Assembly (NCBI RefSeq): GCF_003555545.1
Contig: NZ_CP032157.1
Coordinates: 4,282,546 to 4,346,545 of the forward strand
Length of the DNA stretch: 64,000 bases
Direction: 5' to 3'
From: Paraflavitalea soli
GTDB taxonomy: Bacteria; Bacteroidota; Bacteroidia; Chitinophagales; Chitinophagaceae
This document shows positions 1-8,927 of the stretch, one piece after another (positions within the stretch are counted from its first letter, which is position 1; every line of letters begins with the position of its first letter). The notes under the pieces were generated by a model that saw nothing but the letters and a program-made list of their open reading frames with translations, was not told where the DNA came from and did no database searches. The translations under genes and the position numbers were made by a program.

Positions 1-20
1 CCTGTATTCTGTATTCTTCC

Positions 21-1562
21 TCACGGCTTATCCCACCACACCCTTGTACTCAGCTTATCCGGCCCCTGGTTCGTGATCGCTTTATTCAGATTCTCCGTAT
101 TCACACTCAACTCCGAAGTAGGATAGGTAAGCCGCCTGATAAAAGTACCGTTGGGCACATCCGGATTATTAGGCTGCCCGTATGGATTGGGCGTCAGCGC
201 CGGGAAGCCGCTCCTTCTAAAATTAGCGAAAGCTTCCGGACCATTCAAAAATGAAGCGATCCAGTATTGCGTATTGATCTGCTGCAGTTCACTGCCCGCC
301 ACAAGCGGATTGGCAGCTACATACGTATCGCGGGCCGCAGCGCTCACCGCCGAATTAGGATCGTACACCACCATCTGATCCATATGCGCACGGATCCCCT
401 CCGCAAAATATTGCTCCGCCGTACCCGTGGTCACCCATCCTTTCAACCGGGCTTCCGCCAGCAGCAGGTTCGTCTGTGCAGCAGTGACCAGAAATACCGG
501 CGAAGAGATCTTCACTATCCTGCGGCGGTCCACCTGGCTGTAACCATAAAAACTGGGCAGGCCATCCGCGGTGGCCGAAGCACCGATCGTGCCATTGTCT
601 TTCCCGATCGGCATACCAATTTGTTTCGTAGGGTCAGTAGAGCCCACCGCCACCGTTTGCTCCGCACCGCTCGTGGCGCCCACATACCGGATAGCAATGG
701 CCTGCAGACGTGGATCATTGGTATTTTTCAGCTGGTCTACAAACGGCTTGGTGAGGTAGAAATTAGCAGCCTCAGGACCGTTAAGCGTACCACCGATAGG
801 CTGCGTGAAATTCGCATCGTGACGGATATAGGCATTGTCCGCATTGGAAGTAATAACTCCCCCGGCCACAGCTGCCTGTACAGCACTTTGCGCTTTAGCA
901 GCATCTACCTTAATAAGCCGCATACCCGCGCGCAGCAACAATGAATAGGCAAATTTCTTCCACTTGGCCACATCCCCTGCATACAACAGATCACCCGTTT
1001 CAATAATGCCCGCCGGGTTCAGCGCCGCAGCTGCATCCGTTAACTCCTGGATGATCTTGGGGTAGATATCCTGCTGACGGTCGTATTTTGGAAAGAGTAC
1101 ATGACCTGTCATACCTGCCCCGCCTTCCGTATACGGTATATCACCAAATTCATCCGTGAGGATCATAAATACATACGACTGATAAATACGCGCCATCTGG
1201 TACATATTGCTCCTGGCTGTATTTTCCTTGGCACGTGCCAGCGCGTCACTCGTATTCTTGATCACACTTTGGTAGTAGGCTGTCCACAAGGGCTGCGTGG
1301 TCACATCCCGGCTGTCCTGGTTGAAATTGGCCCCCGCCAGCACACCGCCGTTGGGCGTTACCATTTGCTGTACAATACCCACGTCAAACACCAGCGACTT
1401 TACAGGAAATGAAGTATTGATGATGCCCTGGTTCAACAACAACGCCGGGTCCAGCCCCGTGGGATTTGTTTTATTCACGTTCAGGTCCGACAGCCCCTTT
1501 TCACAGGACACTGCCACCGCCATGAATAAAAAGAGTAAACTATAATGAAGTATCTTTTTCAT
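21..1562 (-). CDS. SusD/RagB-like outer-membrane lipoprotein (SusD-like_2 type)
   Basis: Surface glycan-binding lipoprotein expected to cap the SusC-type channel encoded just upstream. I start at the second Met (MKKILHYSLL), 12 codons into the longer frame, because it begins a clean lipoprotein signal: basic n-region, hydrophobic core and lipobox AVSC with the acylated Cys at residue 20. The mature part opens with acidic/Asn-rich sequence (DLNVNKTNPTGLDP), typical of SusD-like_2 proteins, and the length (513 aa) fits. The C-terminal half has the aromatic and Asn-Pro rich stretches of the family. The gene lies about 120 bp downstream of the susC-like gene on the same strand, so the two are presumably cotranscribed. 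The ligand cannot be read from the sequence. Confidence 0.9.
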   Translation of the reverse strand: MKKILHYSLLFLFMAVAVSCEKGLSDLNVNKTNPTGLDPALLLNQGIINTSFPVKSLVFDVGIVQQMVTPNGGVLAGANFNQDSRDVTTQPLWTAYYQSVIKNTSDALARAKENTARSNMYQMARIYQSYVFMILTDEFGDIPYTEGGAGMTGHVLFPKYDRQQDIYPKIIQELTDAAAALNPAGIIETGDLLYAGDVAKWKKFAYSLLLRAGMRLIKVDAAKAQSAVQAAVAGGVITSNADNAYIRHDANFTQPIGGTLNGPEAANFYLTKPFVDQLKNTNDPRLQAIAIRYVGATSGAEQTVAVGSTDPTKQIGMPIGKDNGTIGASATADGLPSFYGYSQVDRRRIVKISSPVFLVTAAQTNLLLAEARLKGWVTTGTAEQYFAEGIRAHMDQMVVYDPNSAVSAAARDTYVAANPLVAGSELQQINTQYWIASFLNGPEAFANFRRSGFPALTPNPYGQPNNPDVPNGTFIRRLTYPTSELSVNTENLNKAITNQGPDKLSTRVWWDKP

Positions 1563-1635
1563 AATCGAAATTGTTAGAATGAATGTTTTTGAATGCATCT
1601 GTCACCCTCTCCTCAGGCAGCCTATCGCCCTTTCA

Positions 1636-1683
1636 CTTTGCCTTTCTTACTCGTTGCCTTTATGCCTTGTTGCCTCGTTGCCC
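1636..1683. repeat. Degenerate GTTGCCTC octamer repeat
   Basis: Short direct repeat of an approximately 8-bp word (GTTGCCTC, GTTGCCTT, TATGCCTT) directly 3' of the susC-like stop codon. Similar runs occur near 7748, 21625, 36609 and 45513, so this is a dispersed family. No coding role is seen here. Confidence 0.7.
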
Positions 1684-1684
1684 T

Positions 1685-4600
1685 TTAAAACTTAATATTC
1701 AAATTCAACCCCAGGCTCCGCGTAGTAGGCAGACCGGGCGATTCCAATCCAACCTGGTTATCCGAACCAAAACCAAATGTTTCAGGATCGATATTGTCCA
1801 CCCACTTCTTCAACACCAATACATTGTTGGCCACAAAATCAAGCTTCAAACCTTTGATAGGCCATTTGGCTGGAACGTGTTTCGTAAAGTCATAACCGAT
1901 CGATAACTGCCGCAACTTCCAGTAACCACCATTATACACCACCGGTTCCACAATCTGCTGCGTGCGCAGGTGCTCCCAATAAGTTTGTACAGCCGCCACC
2001 GCATTGTTGGGATTGCCGCTGGCATCAACGCCTACGCCTTTCACACCACCCACGCGGCCTTCCAGCGTCATTTGGTGCAGACCTTCCCGCACCGCGTTGA
2101 AATTTGTGCCCGACAATATTTTACCACCCAGCTTGTAATCGATGAACACCGTCAGGTGAATACCCTTGTAATTGAAAGTGTTCAGAAAGCCGCCTACCCA
2201 TTTGGGAAGCGCGCTGCCAAACAATACCAGGTCGGGCGTACGCAGCGGCAAGCCGTTCGACTGGAATATCCGTTGCCCCTTATCATTCCGCGCATAACCA
2301 AAACCGGCAATTTGGCCGATCTCCTCACCCACTACCTGCCTCGTCTCCCCATTGAATACGTGCGTCCCCGTAGTGATACGCTCACCTGGTTTGTCCGTAA
2401 TGATGCTCAGCACCTTGGTAATATTGTAAGAAGTATTGGCTGTAAATTCCCAGTTAAAATACCTGTTCTTGATCGGCACCAGGTTCAGCATGCCCTCAAA
2501 GCCATAGTTGCGGCTTTTGCCACTGTTGATCGGTGTATTGAGATAACCCGATGCATCTGATATCTGTACCGACACGATCTGGTCGCTCGTGATCTTGCGG
2601 TAGGCCGCCAGGTCGATATTCACCCGGTTATTGAACATCCGCAGCTCTAGCCCGATCTCTGTTTCCGCCACCCGGGCTGGCTTCAGATTGGGGTTGGGCA
2701 AGGTAGTACCGCTGGCGCCGTTAAAGATATTGCTGGTACCCACGGGCACCGGTATCCCGGCAGGGTTATTAATGAAGTTGGCATTGACAGTATAGAACAG
2801 TTGATCCGAATAAGGCGCCACATCTCCATCACTACCCACTTCTGCATAACCCACCCGCACTTTACCAAAGTTCAGCCAGGTGGCAGTCTTCAGATGCTCC
2901 GAAAATACATAGCTGCCCGAAACAGATGGATACAAAATGCTCCTGTTCGCCGGTGAAAGCGTGGAAAACCAATCGTTGCGCACCGTACCCGTCAGGTAGA
3001 AAGTTTTCTGCCAATTCAGTTCTGCCGATCCATACAAAGAATTGACCCCTTGCTCTATGAGCGTATACACCGGGTCTTTGGCCCTTCCGTTCTGCACCGT
3101 ATACAATCCCCGGATGATAAAATCAGTTACTACCACATTATTGATGTCCGACCGCTTCCGCATCTGGTTGCCGCCGGCATTGACATTGATGCCCAGGTCA
3201 CCAAACTCTTTATTCGCATTCACCAGGAAATCCAGGTTCGTTTCCCGGAAACGGCGCGACTCCTGCGTATAGATGCCATTCACAAAACCCGGAGGGGCAG
3301 CTGCCCGCGAAGCCTGTCCCGTAGGGAAATTATTAACATCTTCATCGCGCGACCAGTAGTCCTGTCCAATGCGGCCTTGTACACTCAGCCACTTGAGCAA
3401 TTCATACCGCAGCGTCACATTGCCAAACACCCGGTCACGTTTAATATTATGGAACTGCTCCGCCAATACCCAGTAAGGGTTCGTACGGTTCGTAAACCGG
3501 CTCCAGGGATACTCATTACCGGCCGCATTGTATTTGTTGTCGTTGAGCACACTCAGCGGCATAGAGGTTGATATCCCCATCAACGTAGTGGTGATCGAAT
3601 TATCCTGGTTCGTGATATTCGGCGGGTTCTTATTGAACTCCCGGGAATAGTTAACGTTACCTGCAACCGTAAACTGCTCAGTCAGGTCATAACTAAAGCC
3701 CAGGTTCACCGTCTTGCGGTTAAACGAGTTGTTGGGCATGATCCCCTTGTTGTCCGTATTGTTCAGCGACAACCGTAAGCCACCCTTGTCATTGCTGGTT
3801 TCGAAGGCTACCGAATTGGATAAATTCTGTCCATGCCGGTAGAATTCCTTGATCCGGCTTCCCTGCCATTGATAAGGAACCGTCAGGTTATTAAACAGCA
3901 CTTGGGTAGCACCAGGCGTAAACTTTTCACCAAACGACCATTGTCCCGAAGTAGGATTAGGAGTAGTAGGCCGCACCCCGTTTTCTCCCTGCCCGTACTC
4001 ACTCTGGTATTCCGTAAAATCCAGCGGCGTTTCATTCGTATAGTTCAGGTTATAGGTTACGCCGATGCCTTTTACCTTTCCTTTTGTTTTTGTAGTGATC
4101 ATAATGACCCCATCCTTGGCCCGCGAGCCATAGAGCGCCGAGGCCGGTGCCCCTTTCAGTATCGTCATACTTTCAATATCATCCGGGTTGATGCTGGACA
4201 ACCCATCTCCGCCGTCCGCAAATACACCGCCACCTTTTACCGAGATCGTGTTATCATTGAAATTCGTATTGTCGATCGGTACCCCATTGATAACGATCAA
4301 TGGGTTGTTCTGACCCGACAGCGACGATTGTCCCCGGATACGGATCTTGGAGGTACCGCCCGGTCCTGTACCCAGCGAAGAAATATTTACCCCCGCCACC
4401 TTGCCCTGCAACGAGTTCATCACATTGCTCGTGCGGTTCACACTTAGCTCTTCCGGTTTCACACTCGTGGCCGAATAACCCAGGCTGCGCGCCTGCCTTT
4501 TAATACCCAGCGCAGTGACCACCACTTCACCCATTTCCTCGTTCAGCGATGCCAGCGATACATTGACCACCGTGCGCCCTCCAATGCCCACCTCCTGGAT

Positions 4601-4867
4601 CTTATACCCTACCGAACTGAAAATAAGCGTAGGATTGCTGCCGGCAGCTGGCGGTATACCAATGCTGTATTTGCCATCATTGTCGGTAACAGTACCCTGT
4701 GAAGTTCCTTTTACCAGTACAGATATTCGTGAAAGCTTCGTACCTTTTTCATCCGATACAGTTCCTGTAACCGTCTGTGCGTGGGCCGCAGATATAAATA
4801 GGAGAAGAAAGCTAAGCAGCCATAGTCCCGAAGAGCGGGAAGGTCCGCCGCTGGAATACTTTTTCAT
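1685..4867 (-). CDS. SusC/RagA-family TonB-linked outer-membrane receptor
   Basis: TonB-dependent importer, 1060 aa. The N-terminus is a Sec signal (hydrophobic LLSFLLLFISAAHA, cleavage before QTVTG). A carboxypeptidase-regulatory-like domain follows (about residues 32-115, TVTGTVSDEKGTKLS). Then comes the SusC signature region (EVVVTALGI) and a plug domain with NVMNSLQGKVAGVNI and the conserved RIRGQSSLSG motif (about 120-260). The rest is a 22-strand-type beta-barrel ending in LGLNLNIKF with a terminal aromatic residue, as expected for BAM-dependent barrels. It is paired with the SusD-like gene downstream and is divergent from the AraC regulator at 5167, which could regulate it. The substrate is unknown. 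Confidence 0.95.
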   Translation of the reverse strand: MKKYSSGGPSRSSGLWLLSFLLLFISAAHAQTVTGTVSDEKGTKLSRISVLVKGTSQGTVTDNDGKYSIGIPPAAGSNPTLIFSSVGYKIQEVGIGGRTVVNVSLASLNEEMGEVVVTALGIKRQARSLGYSATSVKPEELSVNRTSNVMNSLQGKVAGVNISSLGTGPGGTSKIRIRGQSSLSGQNNPLIVINGVPIDNTNFNDNTISVKGGGVFADGGDGLSSINPDDIESMTILKGAPASALYGSRAKDGVIMITTKTKGKVKGIGVTYNLNYTNETPLDFTEYQSEYGQGENGVRPTTPNPTSGQWSFGEKFTPGATQVLFNNLTVPYQWQGSRIKEFYRHGQNLSNSVAFETSNDKGGLRLSLNNTDNKGIMPNNSFNRKTVNLGFSYDLTEQFTVAGNVNYSREFNKNPPNITNQDNSITTTLMGISTSMPLSVLNDNKYNAAGNEYPWSRFTNRTNPYWVLAEQFHNIKRDRVFGNVTLRYELLKWLSVQGRIGQDYWSRDEDVNNFPTGQASRAAAPPGFVNGIYTQESRRFRETNLDFLVNANKEFGDLGINVNAGGNQMRKRSDINNVVVTDFIIRGLYTVQNGRAKDPVYTLIEQGVNSLYGSAELNWQKTFYLTGTVRNDWFSTLSPANRSILYPSVSGSYVFSEHLKTATWLNFGKVRVGYAEVGSDGDVAPYSDQLFYTVNANFINNPAGIPVPVGTSNIFNGASGTTLPNPNLKPARVAETEIGLELRMFNNRVNIDLAAYRKITSDQIVSVQISDASGYLNTPINSGKSRNYGFEGMLNLVPIKNRYFNWEFTANTSYNITKVLSIITDKPGERITTGTHVFNGETRQVVGEEIGQIAGFGYARNDKGQRIFQSNGLPLRTPDLVLFGSALPKWVGGFLNTFNYKGIHLTVFIDYKLGGKILSGTNFNAVREGLHQMTLEGRVGGVKGVGVDASGNPNNAVAAVQTYWEHLRTQQIVEPVVYNGGYWKLRQLSIGYDFTKHVPAKWPIKGLKLDFVANNVLVLKKWVDNIDPETFGFGSDNQVGLESPGLPTTRSLGLNLNIKF

Positions 4868-5007
4868 ACCGGCAAGTTGTTTTGGTGATTAATCGTTAAG
4901 CTGCTAAATTATTTCCTGTTGCCCTCAAAAACTTCCAAAATAGAACTGTGTTGAATTTTGTACATCTGACACGAATAAATTTCTTTTCTTTATATAAGCT
5001 GACAATT

Positions 5008-5130
5008 GTCACCCTGAGCAATGTCACCCTGAGCTTGTCGAAGGGTTGTCAAAGGTGGCTCAAAGGGTGGGTCGCCCTTTAAGGGTGGCTCAAAGGGTGG
5101 GTCGCCCTTTAAGGGCGGCTCACCCTGATC
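5008..5130 (+). repeat. Intergenic hairpin repeats between susC-like and araC-like genes
   Basis: This 300-bp divergent intergenic region (4868-5166) holds CACCCTGAGC / GAGCTTGTCGAAGGG words, then two tandem copies of a hairpin element (left arm AGGGTGGGTCGCCCTT, right arm AAGGGCGGCTCACCCT). The arms can form a 16-bp stem with two G-U wobbles in plus-strand RNA. The same element follows most genes of the 6-12.8 kb locus and the SusD gene at 28844. I could not identify a clear -7 element for either divergent gene here. Confidence 0.75.
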
Positions 5131-5166
5131 AAAAGCCGGTTGCAAAAATCCCATAGCTAACGCCAT

Positions 5167-6054
5167 ATGAATCAATTCCTGCTACAACAAGGCAAGGCTG
5201 CTGAACTGCGGTTATTCCCGCACTTGCTCGAAGTGGGCGTAAAAAAGAATGGCGCTATCCAACTCAATGCATTCCTCACCACCACCACCGAATGCCTCAG
5301 GATATATTATATTATAGAAGGCAAGTTCGAATGGCGCATCAACCACCAGTCCTATGTCTTTTATCCCGGTGATGTAGCCGTTATACTACCCGGCACACCA
5401 TTTGGCAGCGACAACGGCATACTGGAAATTGGCTCCTTCACCTGGCTGCACCTCGCCATTCAAAAACTCGACAACGGTCACCTCCTGCCCGGCAAGTGGA
5501 GCGGCCTCACCGAAAGCGAAGGCGCTGCCATTGGCAAAATATTATCATTGAACAGTTCTCCTGTATTAACCAGGTTCACCGAAGCCGGCAAAATTCTCAA
5601 ATGCATTCAGGCCGAACTCTTCAACCATGAAATTGGTTTCCAGGCATGCATCAATCACCAGTTGGATGAACTGATGATACAAACCACCCGGCACATGACC
5701 CGGCAAAGCCAGCCCGGCAGGGATTTTCCCAAAACATTCATGCGCCTCGAAGAAGTATTGCGGCAGGATCTCTCCCATCAATGGACAGTGGAGGAGATGG
5801 CTGCCCTCGTAGGTCTCGGCACCACCCTTTTCACTGAAAGAGTAAAAAGCTATTCCGGGTTTTCGCCCATCAACTACCTGATCAATATCCGTATTTCAGA
5901 AGCCATTAAATTATTGAAGCGGCCCGATATCAGCGTCACCGATATAGCACTCGATACCGGGTTCTATTCATCACAACATTTTTCCACCACCTTTAAAAAA
6001 CTGACCGGCTACAGACCCAGTGAATTCAGAAAAAACCATTTGAAGAATAAATAA
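5167..6054 (+). CDS. AraC-family transcriptional regulator
   Basis: Cytoplasmic one-component regulator, 295 aa. The N-terminal half is a cupin-like sensor domain (about residues 15-120, with RIYYIIEGKFEWRINHQSY and the proline/glycine turn VFYPGDVAVILPGTPFG). The C-terminal ~100 residues hold two helix-turn-helix motifs of AraC type: WTVEEMAALVGLGTTLFTERVK and DIALDTGFYSSQHFSTTFKK ending in GYRPSEFRK. The kinase gene starts 12 bp after its stop, so they form an operon. It is the obvious regulator for the sugar-acid genes downstream and perhaps for the divergent susC-like gene. The effector is unknown; a sugar or sugar acid is the natural guess. Confidence 0.93.
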   Translation: MNQFLLQQGKAAELRLFPHLLEVGVKKNGAIQLNAFLTTTTECLRIYYIIEGKFEWRINHQSYVFYPGDVAVILPGTPFGSDNGILEIGSFTWLHLAIQKLDNGHLLPGKWSGLTESEGAAIGKILSLNSSPVLTRFTEAGKILKCIQAELFNHEIGFQACINHQLDELMIQTTRHMTRQSQPGRDFPKTFMRLEEVLRQDLSHQWTVEEMAALVGLGTTLFTERVKSYSGFSPINYLINIRISEAIKLLKRPDISVTDIALDTGFYSSQHFSTTFKKLTGYRPSEFRKNHLKNK

Positions 6055-6065
6055 TTATTATACAC

Positions 6066-7619
6066 ATGAAATGTATCATCACCATTGAGCTGGGAACAAA
6101 CGGGATAAGGGTGTTTGCCTTCGACCTCAATGGCCGTGTCATCGGTTCCCTGAAAGGCTACTACCCCACCTTTCATACCGAACCCGACCACAGTGAGCAG
6201 GATCCCGAGCAGATATTCATTACCACCCTCTACGTACTGAAGAACCTGCTCAACGAACACGTACATCCGAAGAAATATAAATGCGCCTGTATTTGTTTCA
6301 GCGCCGCCATGCACAGCGTATTGGCTGTTGACAACAATGGCAACCCCCTCGGCAACGCCATTACCTGGTCCGATAACCGCGCCAAAAAAGAAGCACAGGA
6401 ATTACGCAGTTCCCCACTCGGCAAAAAATTGTACGATGCTACCGGCACCCCCATCCATCCCATGAGCCCCCTGCTCAAAATAGCCTGGCTCAGGGAGCAC
6501 GATCCCGTGCGTTTCCGGCAAACCAGTAAATTCCTGTCCATCAAGAGCTACATCATCCACCAGTTGACCGGTGAATACCTGATCGATTACAGCATTGCTT
6601 CTGCCACCGGTCTCCTCAACATCCATACCATTGCCTGGGAGCCCGATGCCTTGCAGTATGCCGGTATTACTGCCGATCAACTGCCCACCCTGGCGCCCAT
6701 CTTTACCACTGCGGGCAAATTGAGGAAAGCGTACCAGCAATCCCTGGGACTGCCCGCCGATACCAAAATACTGATCGGCTCCAGCGATGGTTGCCTCGCT
6801 ACCCTGGGCGACGGAGTGAATGGTGAAGGCAATGCCACTATCACTATTGAGGACAGTGGCGCCGTGCGCATCATGGGGCCCACCGTTTTAAAAGACGATC
6901 AAATGCGTTTCTTTAATTACCTCCTCACCGAAGGAAGTTATGTATCCGGCGGTCCTACCAACAACGGTGGTAATATCTTCGAATGGTTCACCCGCCAGTT
7001 CGGCGATTTCACCAATCCTTTCGATATCGAGCACAGCATGCAGCAACTGATCGAAGAGGCTGCCCAGGTGCCGGTGGGTTCCGAGGGACTGTTGTTCCTG
7101 CCTTACCTGTTGGGTGAACGTGCCCCCATCTGGAATGCCAATGCCCGCGGTGCTTATTTCGGCCTCAACATCAAACACGAACACAAACATTTTGTGCGCG
7201 CCACCATCGAAGGCATCCTGTATGAAATATACAGCATTGGTAAAAGCCTGGGCGAGCAGCGCACCATCAAAAGCCTGTCCGTGAATGGTAGCTTTGGCAC
7301 CTTGCCATTCTGTACCCAATTGATTGCCGACATGTACAACAAGCCTGTACGCCTGCGGCAACAGTTTCACAGCGTGAGTTTTGGCGCCTGGTTAGTAAGC
7401 GCCACCGAGATGGGTATTTACAAATCACTCGAGGAGGCTGCGCAAACCGTACAGCTGCCCGATGTGTACAAACCCAATCCACAGCACCACGCCGTATATG
7501 CCGATTACTTTGCCATCTTCGAAAAGCTGAGCACCAAACTCTTTGATGAGTTTGAGGCCATCGGCAACCTGCAGCAAAAGCACGCCGCCACCGAAACAAC
7601 CGTTAAAATGTCCGGCTAG
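6066..7619 (+). CDS. FGGY-family carbohydrate kinase (gluconokinase/xylulokinase-like)
   Basis: ATP-dependent sugar or sugar-acid kinase of the FGGY fold, 517 aa, cytosolic (no signal peptide). Visible motifs are the N-terminal phosphate-binding strand (IELGTNGIRVFAFD, residues ~5-18), substrate-site ITWSDNR (~100), and the catalytic-region IGSSDGCLATLGDG (~237-250). A C-terminal ATPase-like half contains LLGERAPIWNANARGAYFGL. One oddity: the first phosphate motif has Glu where most family members have Asp (ELGT instead of DxGT). It sits right after the AraC gene and ahead of dehydratase-like and RraA-like genes, which favours a sugar-acid substrate such as gluconate or a 2-keto-3-deoxy acid. 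Specificity is inferred only. Confidence 0.9.
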   Translation: MKCIITIELGTNGIRVFAFDLNGRVIGSLKGYYPTFHTEPDHSEQDPEQIFITTLYVLKNLLNEHVHPKKYKCACICFSAAMHSVLAVDNNGNPLGNAITWSDNRAKKEAQELRSSPLGKKLYDATGTPIHPMSPLLKIAWLREHDPVRFRQTSKFLSIKSYIIHQLTGEYLIDYSIASATGLLNIHTIAWEPDALQYAGITADQLPTLAPIFTTAGKLRKAYQQSLGLPADTKILIGSSDGCLATLGDGVNGEGNATITIEDSGAVRIMGPTVLKDDQMRFFNYLLTEGSYVSGGPTNNGGNIFEWFTRQFGDFTNPFDIEHSMQQLIEEAAQVPVGSEGLLFLPYLLGERAPIWNANARGAYFGLNIKHEHKHFVRATIEGILYEIYSIGKSLGEQRTIKSLSVNGSFGTLPFCTQLIADMYNKPVRLRQQFHSVSFGAWLVSATEMGIYKSLEEAAQTVQLPDVYKPNPQHHAVYADYFAIFEKLSTKLFDEFEAIGNLQQKHAATETTVKMSG

Positions 7620-7636
7620 TTTATCAAATGTCAGGC

Positions 7637-7681
7637 TGAGCTTGTCGAAGGGTGGGTCGCCCTTTCGGGGCGGCTCACCCG
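7637..7681 (+). repeat. 3'-end hairpin repeat after kinase gene
   Basis: Contains GAGCTTGTCGAAG followed by the hairpin arms GGGTGGGTCGCCC and GGGGCGGCTCACCC. It lies 17 bp after the kinase stop, in the same orientation as the other copies of the family. Confidence 0.75.
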
Positions 7682-7747
7682 ATCTAAAGGACTCGCCAAA
7701 TTCTTAACCACAAACCAGCATCCTGTGCAAACCTGTGAAATCTGTGA

Positions 7748-7780
7748 GCTGCCTCGTTGCCTTGTTGCCTCGATGCCTTC
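7748..7780. repeat. GTTGCC octamer repeat
   Basis: Run of CTGCCTCGTTGCCTTGTTGC-type words about 20 bp upstream of the first RraA-like gene. It belongs to the same dispersed family as at 1636, 21625, 36609 and 45513. Confidence 0.65.
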
Positions 7781-7799
7781 TAAAAACAAAACCTGCCAT

Positions 7800-8723
7800 A
7801 TGATAAAAAACACACTTACCATGATCCTCCTGCTGCTGTGCACCATGCTACACGCCCAGCAGACAACCCTCTCCCCCGAGCAGATCAAAGCCATCACTCC
7901 CGAGTGGAAAGGTGAACGATCCGCCGACGGGCGCCCCCACGTACCCGATCGCTTATTGGAGCGCCTCAAGGCTGTTCACCTCGAAGAGGCCTGGGGCATC
8001 CTGCGCAACAAAGGTTACCAGAACCAGTTTGAAGGCGATTGGATCGTATTGCATCCCGATTCCGCCATGACAGGCCGCGCCGTCACAGCACAATACCTGC
8101 CACTGCGGCCCGATGCCGACAAGCTCATCAAAGACAAAGGCAAGGCCGAAGGCCGTATCGGCGCGCCCAACTCCTGGCCCATTGATGTATTGAAAAATGG
8201 CGACATCTACATTGCCGATAGCTATGGCAAGGTGATAGATGGCACCCTCATCGGCGACAACCTCGGCAATGCCATTTATGCGAAGTCTGCCCGCGGTGTT
8301 ATTTTCTATGGTTCTGTACGCGATGTGGAGGGCCTCGAAGAGATCAAAGGATTCAATGCCTGGATCAAAGGGTATGATCCTTCTTATATACAACAGATGA
8401 TGCTGGGCGGTATCAATGTGCCCATTCGTATGGGCAGGGCCACCGTATTGCCGGGCGATGCTGTGCTGGCGAAGAAAGGCGGTGTGGTATTTATCCCGGC
8501 CCATTTGCTCGAAGAGGTTGTATTGAATGCCGAGTTCATTGCCCTGCGTGATGCCTTTGGTCACCAGCGACTGCGTGAAGGGAAGTATACCCCCGGCCAG
8601 ATCGATACCCAATGGACCGACGAGATCAAAAAAGATTTTCTGCAATGGCTGGATGCCAATCCCGGCAAACTCCCCATGAGCCGAAAGGAACTCGACCAGT
8701 TCATGAAAGACCGTACCTGGTAA
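7800..8723 (+). CDS. Exported RraA-like protein (HMG/CHA aldolase-like fold), copy 1
   Basis: RraA-fold protein, 307 aa. I chose the ATG at 7800 because it begins a Sec signal peptide (MIKNTLTMILLLLCTMLHAQ). An in-frame upstream Met would put 25 non-signal residues, partly encoded by the GTTGCC repeat, in front. The core shows the family's IGDNLGNAIYAKSA and the substrate/metal motif YGSVRDVEGL, with the R-D pair used by class II pyruvate aldolases. Several family members are 4-hydroxy-4-methyl-2-oxoglutarate aldolases or oxaloacetate decarboxylases, while RraA itself inhibits RNase E. A periplasmic location argues for the enzyme role. It is closely paralogous to the gene at 11833; both end in KDRTW. 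Exact substrate unknown. Confidence 0.85.
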   Translation: MIKNTLTMILLLLCTMLHAQQTTLSPEQIKAITPEWKGERSADGRPHVPDRLLERLKAVHLEEAWGILRNKGYQNQFEGDWIVLHPDSAMTGRAVTAQYLPLRPDADKLIKDKGKAEGRIGAPNSWPIDVLKNGDIYIADSYGKVIDGTLIGDNLGNAIYAKSARGVIFYGSVRDVEGLEEIKGFNAWIKGYDPSYIQQMMLGGINVPIRMGRATVLPGDAVLAKKGGVVFIPAHLLEEVVLNAEFIALRDAFGHQRLREGKYTPGQIDTQWTDEIKKDFLQWLDANPGKLPMSRKELDQFMKDRTW

Positions 8724-8729
8724 TGTCAG

Positions 8730-8762
8730 AGGGTGGGTCGCCCTTGAAGGGCGGCTCACCCT
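8730..8762 (+). repeat. 3'-end hairpin repeat after RraA-like gene 1
   Basis: Clean copy of the hairpin: arms AGGGTGGGTCGCCCTT and AAGGGCGGCTCACCCT with almost no loop, 6 bp after the stop codon. The two non-Watson-Crick positions are G-U only in plus-strand RNA and would be C-A on the other strand. Confidence 0.8.
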
Positions 8763-8790
8763 GATCCAGGCAGTAACAACAGATCAAAGC

Positions 8791-8834
8791 AAAGGGTATT
8801 ATGCCCCATAGGGGCTATCGCTTTGTAGCAAACG
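8791..8834 (+). repeat. GCCCC-AGGGGC ... TTTGTAGC repeat element
   Basis: About 44 bp containing ATGCCCCATAGGGGCTAT (palindromic core) and the tail CGCTTTGTAGCAAACG. A close copy lies at 12967-13011. Each copy sits between an RraA-like gene and the following enolase-superfamily gene. This is the style of small dispersed palindromic elements seen in Bacteroidota genomes. Confidence 0.6.
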
Positions 8835-8927
8835 AACCGGGCAAAAGCATTGCGGCGCCTTTAGGTGACGCCCCGCTAAACGACAATTTATGAACCCAAC
8901 CAATCAAAACAATTAAAATCATTCACC

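Noticed and set aside
7725-7799. Upstream start for RraA-like gene 1
   Set aside because: Would bury the signal peptide behind repeat-encoded residues.
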